Made by a program: the position numbers and the translations under genes
Shown here: piece by piece, positions 55,471-64,000 of the stretch
Numbering within the stretch: position 1 is the first letter of the stretch
Layout: each line of letters opens with the position of its first letter
The notes under the pieces: model-generated
What the model was told of the DNA's origin: nothing
The model's database searches: none
What the model saw: the letters and a program-made list of their open reading frames with translations, nothing else
Assembly (NCBI GenBank): GCA_029252555.1
Contig: JAQXBF010000025.1
Location: 1-64,000 of the forward strand
DNA from: Porticoccaceae bacterium
GTDB taxonomy: Bacteria; Pseudomonadota; Gammaproteobacteria; Pseudomonadales; Porticoccaceae
DNA length: 64,000 bases
Direction of reading: 5' to 3'

Positions 55471-56576
55471 TGTTTGGCTTGGGGGAGTTCGCCTTGGTGA
55501 TACTTTCCGCTAGCCTTCTTGCTGGCGCAAGCCGGCTTATATATCGAATACTGCGCAAGGACCCTCTTGCGCAGTTTGATCTTCCTTTGGGACAGCTGGT
55601 AACATTGGATGACCCAGCAATGCAGCGTGAGTCTGACGCGGCCATAGAGGTGCTGAACCAACGCTTTAAATCTAGCCCGGTGAGTTCTGGCAAGCTTTCA
55701 GTCAAGCAGCGTATACCACTGATGCGCGACGCTATGGAGACGTTTTTTAGTGCAAGCGAAAAGCTTTGTGTTAGCAGTTTTATCCCTGTAGATGCTGGAG
55801 GTGTGCCTGCGGAATGGGTAGTGGCGCCCGGTGTGGATGCGGGTAACAATCGCCGGCTACTGTATATCCATGGCGGGGCTTTTTTTGCTGGCAGCCCCAA
55901 GACCCACAGGGTGATCACCAGCAAGTTATCTGAAATTAGCAACTGTTCTGTGCTGGCTATCGATTACCGTTTGATGCCAGAGTACACCCGTTTAAACGCT
56001 GTTGAAGACTGCCGTATCGCCTATGACTGGATGATGCTAAACGGCGCTCAGGGTGCCGGTAAGGCCTCATCTGTGCTGATGGCAGGGGACTCAGCTGGGG
56101 GCAACCTAACTCTGGTTTTGCTGGCTTGGCTGCGGGATACCGGGCGGCGGCCACCCAATGCGGCCTTGGCATTGTCACCGGTGACTGACTGCCGTTTTGC
56201 CAGCCCCAGCATCTATGATAATTTGACCTCGGATATAATGCTTAAACCACTGGCCGCGCGTATTACCCGATTGCCCAGATTTGTTATTGGCCTCAGTGCC
56301 CGCCATCTGGCACGGCACAACCCTAGTGATCCGGTTATTTCACCATTGCTGGGTGATCTGAGTAATTTAGCCCCAACGCTAGTGCTGGCGAGTGATGCAG
56401 AAATTTTGCGCGACGATGGCCGACGCTATGCCAACAAGGCTGTGGCCGCCGGTTCTGATGTGCAGTTTAAATATTGGAAGGGTATGCCCCATGTGTGGCC
56501 CATGTTCCATCGGGAACTACCCGAGGCCATGCAAGCCCTTGAACATATAGAGGCGTTTTTCAACGGTCATTCCTAG
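55470..56576 (+). CDS. Alpha/beta hydrolase (HSL-type esterase)
   Basis: YIHGGAFFAGSPKTH oxyanion motif, GDSAGG nucleophile elbow; one-base overlap with upstream gene. Confidence 0.88.
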   Translation: MFGLGEFALVILSASLLAGASRLIYRILRKDPLAQFDLPLGQLVTLDDPAMQRESDAAIEVLNQRFKSSPVSSGKLSVKQRIPLMRDAMETFFSASEKLCVSSFIPVDAGGVPAEWVVAPGVDAGNNRRLLYIHGGAFFAGSPKTHRVITSKLSEISNCSVLAIDYRLMPEYTRLNAVEDCRIAYDWMMLNGAQGAGKASSVLMAGDSAGGNLTLVLLAWLRDTGRRPPNAALALSPVTDCRFASPSIYDNLTSDIMLKPLAARITRLPRFVIGLSARHLARHNPSDPVISPLLGDLSNLAPTLVLASDAEILRDDGRRYANKAVAAGSDVQFKYWKGMPHVWPMFHRELPEAMQALEHIEAFFNGHS

Positions 56577-56610
56577 GTGGTAACTAGCGGATAATTAAGC
56601 AACAACTCGT

Positions 56611-56781
56611 CCTGAGACTGTAGGCAGAGTCTTTATTGTTTATCGCTACGCCAAAAACTCTCAAGCCAATGTTAAACTCGATGAATTAAAGGCATTAATC
56701 CATTATGCCCAAGCGTTGATGAATTACCCTGATAGAGAAATAGCTAAAGTCATAATCTATGGCGCGTTAAAGGGGTGGTAA
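56611..56781 (+). pseudogene. Remnant of HigB/RelE-type toxin (C-terminal part)
   Basis: Frame ETVGRVFIVYRYAKNSQANVKLDELKALIHYAQALMNYPDREIAKVIIYGALKGW*; no N-terminal half. Confidence 0.65.
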
Positions 56782-56784
56782 ACC

Positions 56785-57140
56785 ATGAGTAGGTCAGCAA
56801 AAAAAAGAGCTATAAAGAACCCGCGCCTAAACAGGCCAACGATTCTATTTTGGGTATAGTGAGTAGCGGCGTTAAAGATTTGCATGCTGCTGGAGTAATG
56901 AAAGAATCCACCCTTCGGGAGTTTGATGCCCTATGCCTGTCGCCAGTCAGAGAGTCCAGTTCATTGCAAACTAAACGCTTGCGGGGCAAGACTCACGCCA
57001 CCCAAGAGGTGTTTGCGGCTTAACTAATCACCAGCAAGGCTACCATTCGAAAGTGGGAGCAGGGGGCCAAGAAAGCAAATCAGCCCTTGCTTAAACTTTT
57101 GAGCCTGATCGTTGACTAGGGCCTGCAAATGCGGGGCTGA
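56785..57140 (+). pseudogene. Decayed HigA/NadS-type HTH antitoxin (frameshift plus two in-frame stops)
   Basis: ATG AGT AGG..., then shifted frame DSILGIVSSGVKDLHAAGVMKESTLREFDALCLSPV...TQEVFAA*LITSKATIRKWEQGAKKANQPLLKLLSLIVD*GLQM. Confidence 0.75.
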
Positions 57141-57195
57141 TCTGTTGCTTTAAAAAGTGCCATCTCGCGTTTGGCTTTTTAGGCCGATTGAGTTT

Positions 57196-58065
57196 TTAAC
57201 CCTGAGGCTTTCTTAATCTCAAAGCCGGCGTTGATTCGGTGTAGGCGATAAACTCAGGATCCGATCCCCATTTCTTTTTTGCCATTCTTTCAAGAAGAGG
57301 AATACCACTTATCTTGGTTAATAATGTATAAACGAAAATTGGTGAGATCATAGTCGCTAGTTGCCAGCCTGATAAAACCGGAAGAGCGACCAGAGCCAAC
57401 CCAAACCACAAAGTGATCTCGCCAAAGTAGTTAGGGTGGCGGGACCAGGCCCAAAGCCCGGTGGAAATAAAACGATCGCGATTTTCTGGATTCTTTCTAA
57501 ATTCCGTTTTTTGATTGTCTGCAATGACTTCAACTAACATACCAGCTACCCAAAGGGTAATGCCCAAATAGGCCAGAGGTCCAAGCGCAATCGTAGTATC
57601 AGATGTCATGGCGGCGAGGCCTGCGGCCATAGTGACTAGCACCCAGAGACCGCCTAGAGTCCATGTCATTAGAAACCAAACGAACTGAGTCTTCATGACC
57701 ACAAAGCGTTTGTCCTGACCATCCTTTTTGATGCGCCAGAATAAGAACGAGCCTAACCGCACAGCCCAAATTAAAATCATCGCGCAGATTATCAGGTCCC
57801 TAATGTCGAGATTGGGATTCAAATAGACGGCTGCTATTACCGTACTGATATAAGAGAGAGAGCCAGTTAGATCAAAGTAATGTTCAGTTTGAAAAGCGAA
57901 GGAGGGCAGAAAAATGGTCCAGTGCAAAGCAAACCCTATGGCACCGCAGACAAAAAATAATGGTAAACCAAACACAGAGATACTGCTCTGACTGCCGGCG
58001 ACTAAGATTGCCGCACCAATAACCAGTGATGCGATAATCCCGAGGATGCTGTTAGCTTTTTTCAT
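57196..58065 (-). CDS. DUF1295 domain membrane protein (steroid-reductase-like fold)
   Basis: STGLWAWSRHPNYFGEITLWFGLALVAL. Confidence 0.85.
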   Translation of the reverse strand: MKKANSILGIIASLVIGAAILVAGSQSSISVFGLPLFFVCGAIGFALHWTIFLPSFAFQTEHYFDLTGSLSYISTVIAAVYLNPNLDIRDLIICAMILIWAVRLGSFLFWRIKKDGQDKRFVVMKTQFVWFLMTWTLGGLWVLVTMAAGLAAMTSDTTIALGPLAYLGITLWVAGMLVEVIADNQKTEFRKNPENRDRFISTGLWAWSRHPNYFGEITLWFGLALVALPVLSGWQLATMISPIFVYTLLTKISGIPLLERMAKKKWGSDPEFIAYTESTPALRLRKPQG

Positions 58066-58158
58066 TTTTATTATTCTCAGCTATTAATTAAACAGATATA
58101 GTTATATACGTCTTTGGTCAGAGTACCAGATTGCTGAGTTGTTTAAAGGTTAGACTAA

Positions 58159-60069
58159 TTAAAAGGCGTCATTAAATTGAGAGGGGTGATAATTACTGCA
58201 GCCACCTCCAGCCAGTTTGGCATAGCGCTCAGGGTCCCAGTAATCGCTGCTGTGATAGGAGATTAAAAAACTCTGAACAAAGAGTTTACAGCGCTCTTTT
58301 TGACTGGTTATTTTACTATCGGTTTCAATTCGCTGCATTAAACCCTCAGGGGTTGGGTTGTAGTGCTCCATTCTCCAACCGCCATCTGCAGGGCTGTCCA
58401 ATACCATGATGTTGGCCCCAGAGTCTTTCCAGGCAGTCCATTCTGGTTGCTGCTGAAATAATCCTTTGCCAGGATTGCCGGTGTGGGCGAATCGACCCCA
58501 ATAGTTCATCATTGCTGTAGATAAAGCCTCGCGGCCCGGTTTGCTGTCTTCGCCATACAGGAATGGCAATCGCAGACCTCCGGCAAAGTCATTAAACATG
58601 AAGCTAATTTCTACCCCATGGCCTGCACCCACCAAAATAGGTAAATCTGCAAGCCAACTGGATGGGGATTCATCCCAGTCAAACCTATAACCATAAATGC
58701 CGATTTCAGGGTTTGCGGCGCGCATTAGACGAGCCATTTCGCGCACACCAAAGAGGTGCCAGCGTTCAGCGTAATAGTCTGCATAGCGTTCGTAACGCTC
58801 AGTATCTAGAATCGAAGGCAGTAGCCCCAATCGCACGTCAACAAACTCTGGATCAGAGGCCATAAATGACTTATCTTCATCTCGGTTTGCCCCAGTGATC
58901 ATTGGTACAGCATTATAGCCATCAGTCCGGCTAAATAGCTCTGCCATAGGTTGCGAGGGTAATACATGACCGTCACGCAATAGCTGGGGCGTCTGGGGCA
59001 TTTCAGGGTCTTTCATAAGCTGCATATGGGCATTAATTAACATGTCTGGAGTTTGCTGATAGAGGATTGCAGCAATAGTTTCGTCAGTCATGGTGCTTAG
59101 ATCGGCCTTAGCTTCGCTGCGATCACTAGCCGCATCCTTATTAATCAATAGCTGCGCTAATAATTCATTTGAGCTATTGGGCCAGCCCGGTTGTGGCGCG
59201 TCTGCAAAGTTTTCGGCACTGGCAACCGTTTCTGTTCTTGTCGACCCACTCTGACTAATAGCTTTGTGGAATAAGCCTTTTGCCAGCGGTGAGGCGAGCA
59301 GGCCAAAGACATTGCGCCCCCCAGCTGATTCACCAAATACCGTGACATTAGCAGGGTCGCCACCGAAGACGGCAATATTAGTCTGTATCCATTGCAGGGC
59401 AGCAATAATATCTAGTAGGCCATAGTTGCCTGAGGCGTCTTCTAGACTGGTGGCGGTGCTGCGCAGAGCGTTATGGGTGAACCAGCCAAGGGCACCAAGG
59501 CGGTAGTTGAGTGACACATAGATTACCTGCTGGTTCGCAGCGATATTTTGGCCTGTATAAAATCGTGATGAACCAACGATATTACCGCCACCATGAATCC
59601 ATAACATAACAGGCAGCCTGCGTTCTGCTCCATCCTTAGTGGCAGAAAGTAGGCGAGGTGCCCAAATATTAAGATAGAGGCAATCTTCCGCGCCTACCAC
59701 ATCACCTGCATTACCCGGTACAGCAGAGAGAAAGGTCCATGGTTGGATGCAGGGCTGTGTGGTGGTTAATGCGGGCAGCTGGTCTTGCCAGTTTTCTTGG
59801 GGTTGTGGTCCACGCCAGCGCAGCGCACCCACAGGCGCAGCCGCATAGGGTATACCTAGCCAGCCGTAGGTGTTGTTGCTATCCGCGAAGCCAATAATCT
59901 CACCATGCTTGGTGGTGCGCACCGTCGCCAAATCTGGCTGTTGGGTCACCGGGGCTGAAACCGCCATTTCATCTAAATCGAGACTTTTATCGCTCAACAG
60001 CGCAAACAGGCCAGCCGCCGAGGCGATCGCCAAAACTGCCAATGAAACCAATACTTTTTTAAACAGCAT
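58159..60069 (-). CDS. Carboxylesterase/lipase family protein (type B)
   Basis: GIPYAAAPVGALRWRGPQP, EDCLYLNIWAP, FGESAGGRNVFGLL. Confidence 0.9.
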   Translation of the reverse strand: MLFKKVLVSLAVLAIASAAGLFALLSDKSLDLDEMAVSAPVTQQPDLATVRTTKHGEIIGFADSNNTYGWLGIPYAAAPVGALRWRGPQPQENWQDQLPALTTTQPCIQPWTFLSAVPGNAGDVVGAEDCLYLNIWAPRLLSATKDGAERRLPVMLWIHGGGNIVGSSRFYTGQNIAANQQVIYVSLNYRLGALGWFTHNALRSTATSLEDASGNYGLLDIIAALQWIQTNIAVFGGDPANVTVFGESAGGRNVFGLLASPLAKGLFHKAISQSGSTRTETVASAENFADAPQPGWPNSSNELLAQLLINKDAASDRSEAKADLSTMTDETIAAILYQQTPDMLINAHMQLMKDPEMPQTPQLLRDGHVLPSQPMAELFSRTDGYNAVPMITGANRDEDKSFMASDPEFVDVRLGLLPSILDTERYERYADYYAERWHLFGVREMARLMRAANPEIGIYGYRFDWDESPSSWLADLPILVGAGHGVEISFMFNDFAGGLRLPFLYGEDSKPGREALSTAMMNYWGRFAHTGNPGKGLFQQQPEWTAWKDSGANIMVLDSPADGGWRMEHYNPTPEGLMQRIETDSKITSQKERCKLFVQSFLISYHSSDYWDPERYAKLAGGGCSNYHPSQFNDAF

Positions 60070-60131
60070 CTGTGACCTTATGATTTTAGATTTGCGGCTG
60101 TTACCTGATGACCTAGCTAGGGCTTCGCCAC

Positions 60132-61253
60132 CTAATCAAGGATTAAGCTAGCAAGATGCAGCCGGTGATGCTGAGCATCGCCATATTGATGCTGAACCCA
60201 CAGGGAGCGGCGGAGATATAGCTGAGCATCGCATTCGTACGTAAAGCCCATGCCGCCATGAAACTGAATACCCCGATCACCAGCAAATAACAGTGCATCA
60301 GTAGCCTGTGCCTTGGCCATGCGGCACGCAATTTCTGCATCCTGATCCAATGGTTCATCACCCAATATGGTGGCAGCGTGATAGATAAGGCTTCGCGCTG
60401 AGTCCATGCCGATCAGAATATCCACGGTAGGGTGCTTAAGAGACTGATAGGAGCCGATAAGACGGCCAAACTGTATTCTGCTAGTGATATAAGCGACCAC
60501 AACATCCAGAGCAGCAGCGCAGCTACCTGTGGCTTCTGCTGCCGTCAACAGAGCGCCAAGGAGCTTGATATCACGCAGGGCAGTTTCACCTTTCGGCAAG
60601 ATCGCATCTGCACTTATTTTTATCTGGTTGAAATCAACGTTAAAGGCGCGCTTGGTGTCATCAATAAGCACTTTGCGGCTGAGGGCATCTTTGGGTAGCT
60701 GAGAGGCCTCAACTAACACCAACACCTGGGCGCCATTATGGGTAGCAGAGACGATAAAGAAGTCTGCCACTGCAGCGTCATTGACCAATAACTTGCTACC
60801 ACGCAGCTTTAGGCTTTCCGTTAAAACGCAGCTAGTTGAGCCAGCGCCCCAGTCTTCATTATCCAGAAGGGCCATGGTGCCAATACTGCCTTCTGCTAGC
60901 AGGGGCAGCCATTTGGCTTTCTGCGCCTCGGAGCCGCCTCGCAGCAGTGCTTGAGATGCGATAGTGGTTGAAATATAGGGCGTACTCAGCAGGTGGCGAC
61001 CCATGCTTTCGACCAGTGGAATAGTCGAGCCTATTCCCAATTCAGAGCCTCCGTACTGTTCGGGAATCGCTATGCCGGTCCAGCCCAGAGCGACCATTTC
61101 AGCCCAGATATCGGTGCTGTATCCATTGTCCGACGCAAGCAAGCTGCGCACAGCTGCAATATCTGACCTGTCTCGGCAGAAGCTTTTGGCGCTCTCCAGA
61201 ATCATTGCTTGCTCGTCGCTAAAGGCGAGAGCCATATTTGTTTTTCGTGTCAT
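60132..61253 (-). CDS. Acyl-CoA dehydrogenase, small-subunit-like
   Basis: ALAFSDEQAMILESAKSFCRD, IQFHGGMGFTYECDAQLYLRR; internal ATG at 61253 preferred. Confidence 0.88.
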   Translation of the reverse strand: MTRKTNMALAFSDEQAMILESAKSFCRDRSDIAAVRSLLASDNGYSTDIWAEMVALGWTGIAIPEQYGGSELGIGSTIPLVESMGRHLLSTPYISTTIASQALLRGGSEAQKAKWLPLLAEGSIGTMALLDNEDWGAGSTSCVLTESLKLRGSKLLVNDAAVADFFIVSATHNGAQVLVLVEASQLPKDALSRKVLIDDTKRAFNVDFNQIKISADAILPKGETALRDIKLLGALLTAAEATGSCAAALDVVVAYITSRIQFGRLIGSYQSLKHPTVDILIGMDSARSLIYHAATILGDEPLDQDAEIACRMAKAQATDALLFAGDRGIQFHGGMGFTYECDAQLYLRRSLWVQHQYGDAQHHRLHLASLILD

Positions 61254-61269
61254 TACGAGAGTCCTCGCC

Positions 61270-62466
61270 CTAATCTTTTGGTAGGCCGAGCACATGCTCG
61301 CCAACAATATTAGCCTGAACCTGACTGGTACCTCCGCCAATGGTAGTAGAGAAATTATTCATGTAGGCCCGCTGCCAGAAGCCACCGTCTATCGCGTCCT
61401 CATCACCCACATAAAGCGAGCCCTGGGCACCCTGTAGCGTCAGTGCATACTGGCGCATACGACGGAAAAACTCGGTGCTTCGGAGTTTGCCAGAAAGGGC
61501 TAAAGAGTTGGGGTAGTCTGCACAGAGAGCAGGGATAGCAATTCTTTGATTAGCGAGATAGAGCGCTTTCTCTTCAATAAAGAATTTAACCAAATTCTCT
61601 CGAGTCACGGGATCTTTTAGCAGTGGTTGGCCTTCACGCTGAATGTCCTGAGTCATTTTGAGCAGATCATTCATCACAATTGATAAAATGGAAATACCAC
61701 CTGCAGCACCAGCTTCTGCACCTCGTTCATACTGCAGGGTCTGCATGGCGATACGCCAGCCCTGACCCTCTTCACCCATAATACAATCTGCGGGAATACG
61801 CGCATCGGTGAAGAAAGTTTCGGTGAAGCCATATTCACCGGTCAGCTTTTGGATCGGCTGGGTACTAATGCCTGCGGCGCCCATAGGTGCGAGAAAGAAT
61901 GACAGGCCGTTATATTTGCGCTCTGTCTGAGCCTCGGTACGGGCCAGCAAGATCATATATTTGGCATAGTTGCCCATGGTGGTCCATATTTTGCTGCCAT
62001 TGATCACATAGTCAGAGCCATCGCGCTTGGCTCTGGTCTGGATACTGCCCAGGTCCGAACCATGGTTTGGCTCAGAGAACCCCTGACACCAAATATCTTC
62101 AGCATTAAGAATGCCTTTTAGATATTTCTCTCTCTCGTAATCTGTCCCTTTATCGAGAATCAGGGGGCCAGCCCAGCCGAGGCCGATCACATTAAAGCAG
62201 ATAGGCACCCGAGCCAGTTTCATTTCTGCATCGACTAGGTTCTGATGAGCAGGTGATAGGCCACGACCGCCGTACTTTTCTGGCCATGCCATGCCTAAAT
62301 AGCCTGCGGACCAGACCTTGTGTTGCCATTCACGTAGAAAGTCCAACACCCGCTCGGAGCCCACTTCCATAAATGTTTGCGGTAGTAAGAAGCCGGGGTC
62401 TGCTGGTTTATTATGTTTTATCCAGTCGGTGACTTCTGCACGTAATTCTTGTAGCTCATTGCTCAT
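61270..62466 (-). CDS. Acyl-CoA dehydrogenase, large-subunit-like
   Basis: WCQGFSEPNHGSDLGSIQTRA, TIGGGTSQVQANIVGEHVLGLP. Confidence 0.92.
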   Translation of the reverse strand: MSNELQELRAEVTDWIKHNKPADPGFLLPQTFMEVGSERVLDFLREWQHKVWSAGYLGMAWPEKYGGRGLSPAHQNLVDAEMKLARVPICFNVIGLGWAGPLILDKGTDYEREKYLKGILNAEDIWCQGFSEPNHGSDLGSIQTRAKRDGSDYVINGSKIWTTMGNYAKYMILLARTEAQTERKYNGLSFFLAPMGAAGISTQPIQKLTGEYGFTETFFTDARIPADCIMGEEGQGWRIAMQTLQYERGAEAGAAGGISILSIVMNDLLKMTQDIQREGQPLLKDPVTRENLVKFFIEEKALYLANQRIAIPALCADYPNSLALSGKLRSTEFFRRMRQYALTLQGAQGSLYVGDEDAIDGGFWQRAYMNNFSTTIGGGTSQVQANIVGEHVLGLPKD

Positions 62467-62878
62467 GAATTATAATCCCCTCAGTTCGATACGGTTTTTT
62501 TTCCTACTCTAACCACGCCCCTGGATAGCGTCTCTTGAATTGGTGCCATTCGATAGAGATTTGGCGCCAATTAAGCTAACGCAGTGGCCAACTAAAATAA
62601 TTGCGCTAAAACAACGAGGTGATATCTTTTTTCAGGGCTTTCAGTCAAGGTTATTTGTCATTATTGATGGAGAATATAATACGCCAAGTCTCTCAGCGAT
62701 GCGCTGTAAAAATGCCGGTTTTTAAATATAGGGGCCCTGAGCAGATTTCCCTTCCTGAAACCTATGTTCGGCTTACCAGTACCTTTACTCTGTGCTAATG
62801 TTGCTGCCATAGTCGCAACTGCACCCATTGCTGGGGCGATAATAAAAATTAAAGCAAATTAATTGAAGGAAAGTCTCT

Positions 62879-64000
62879 ATGGCTGAGTCAGCAGAAAAGA
62901 CCATTCTGGGTCATCCCCGCGGTCTTGTTATTTTATTCTTAACGGAAATGTGGGAACGTTTTTCTTACTATGGAATGCGCGCACTGCTTATTATCTATCT
63001 GACCCAGCATTTTTTGATGTCTGATGAAAGCTCTAGTGTGCTCTATGGGGCCTATGGTGCGCTGGTCTATGTGATGACTATCATAGGCGGGTCCCTCGCA
63101 GACCGTTATCTGGGTGCCCGCAAGGCTGTGACCTTCGGCGCGATACTCCTGACCTTTGGTCACTTTGGAATGGCCTTTGAGGGGGAGGGTTCCAGACAGC
63201 TGGTAACCCATGGTGATAATCAGTATGAAATCGTGCTTGACGGCCGCGGAGGGGATGCGCGGCAACAGATTCTGACAGACTTGGGTGTGTCATATATCAA
63301 TTTTACCGAGACAAGCATGAATATTGCCGAGCCTGAATCTGTCGGTCTTGCGCCCAGCATTGATCTGTCTGAATTCACCATGAGTGTGGAGACCGAAGAG
63401 AAATACCTTAATATCCTATATTTATCCTTGGCACTCATTATTGCTGGTGTCGGTTTTCTGAAGGCCAACATATCAACCATTGTGGGCTCGCTGTACGGCT
63501 TTGGTGATAGCCGCCGAGACTCCGGTTTTACCATTTTCTATATGGGCATCAATATGGGCGCTTTCTTGGCGTCTCTGTCCTGTGGCTACCTAGGCATTGT
63601 CCACGGCTGGAAATACGGCTTTGGTCTGGCTGGCGCAGGTATGCTTTTGGGACTGATTATCTTTCTTTCTTGCCAGAGCTGGTTAGACGGAAAGGCCGAG
63701 CCGCCCAGCCCAGAGAAGCTTAAAGAAAAAGTCTTTATAGGTATTAATGTGGAATGGCTCTGTTATTCGGTTGGTCTGGGTATCATTGCTGTGTCTATGT
63801 TGCTGGTAATGAACGCAGATTTAGTAGGAGGAATATTGGGGCCTGTAGGTATTCTGATGTTTATCTGGTTAGTGAGCCATGCCTTTACCCAGCTCCAGGG
63901 CGATGAGCGTTCCCGTATGCTGGCCGCTGTCTATTTTGTTCTGGCTCAGATACCTTTTTGGGCACTCTTTGAGCAGGCGGGTTCATCGCTGAATCTGTTT
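62879..64000 (+). CDS. POT/PTR2 family proton-dependent oligopeptide transporter, truncated by window edge
   Basis: Frame MAESAEKTILGHPRGLVILFLTEMWERFSYYGMRALLIIYL...GFLKANISTIVGSLYG...GFTIFYMGINMGAFLA; open to base 64000. Confidence 0.92.
   Translation, partial: MAESAEKTILGHPRGLVILFLTEMWERFSYYGMRALLIIYLTQHFLMSDESSSVLYGAYGALVYVMTIIGGSLADRYLGARKAVTFGAILLTFGHFGMAFEGEGSRQLVTHGDNQYEIVLDGRGGDARQQILTDLGVSYINFTETSMNIAEPESVGLAPSIDLSEFTMSVETEEKYLNILYLSLALIIAGVGFLKANISTIVGSLYGFGDSRRDSGFTIFYMGINMGAFLASLSCGYLGIVHGWKYGFGLAGAGMLLGLIIFLSCQSWLDGKAEPPSPEKLKEKVFIGINVEWLCYSVGLGIIAVSMLLVMNADLVGGILGPVGILMFIWLVSHAFTQLQGDERSRMLAAVYFVLAQIPFWALFEQAGSSLNLF

Overview
This 64 kb window looks like a chromosome segment from a marine-type gammaproteobacterium (inferred from gene content, not from any search). 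Left half: 3' truncated metH, nfuA, acnB, a TrmK-like methyltransferase, GST, miaE, a DUF885 lipoprotein, then the TCA block gltA / sdhCDAB / sucAB-lpdA / sucCD with clear hairpin terminators. Middle: small accessory patches with dispersed repeats and decayed genes, an EthA-like Baeyer-Villiger monooxygenase plus SDR, dnaE2, a three-gene glucosylglycerate operon, an acyl-CoA synthetase, imuB-imuA and an AraC-type regulator. Right half: acyl-CoA catabolism, with a variant acyclic-terpene-utilisation (Atu) cluster (MFS, AtuA, AtuC, AtuE, AtuF, GST, dienoyl-CoA-reductase-like protein, two acyl-CoA dehydrogenases, esterase), then DUF1295, a carboxylesterase, a second acyl-CoA dehydrogenase pair and a truncated POT transporter. 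Points most worth a second look: (i) a two-gene, ATGA-coupled HicA-like/HTH module (40656-41437) with a perfect 18-bp-arm inverted repeat in its promoter and a second, long inverted repeat next to it, a candidate undescribed toxin-antitoxin-like system; (ii) the imuA-imuB-dnaE2 mutasome cassette split by about 5.7 kb, with a near-consensus LexA box kept in front of both halves; (iii) three independently decaying accessory genes or modules (ParD with a ParE stub, HigBA-type pair, GIY-YIG gene with an in-frame stop), two of them bracketed by a dispersed repeat family; (iv) the Atu variant lacking recognisable atuB/atuG/atuR in the cluster. No rRNA, tRNA, CRISPR array or transposase was recognised.
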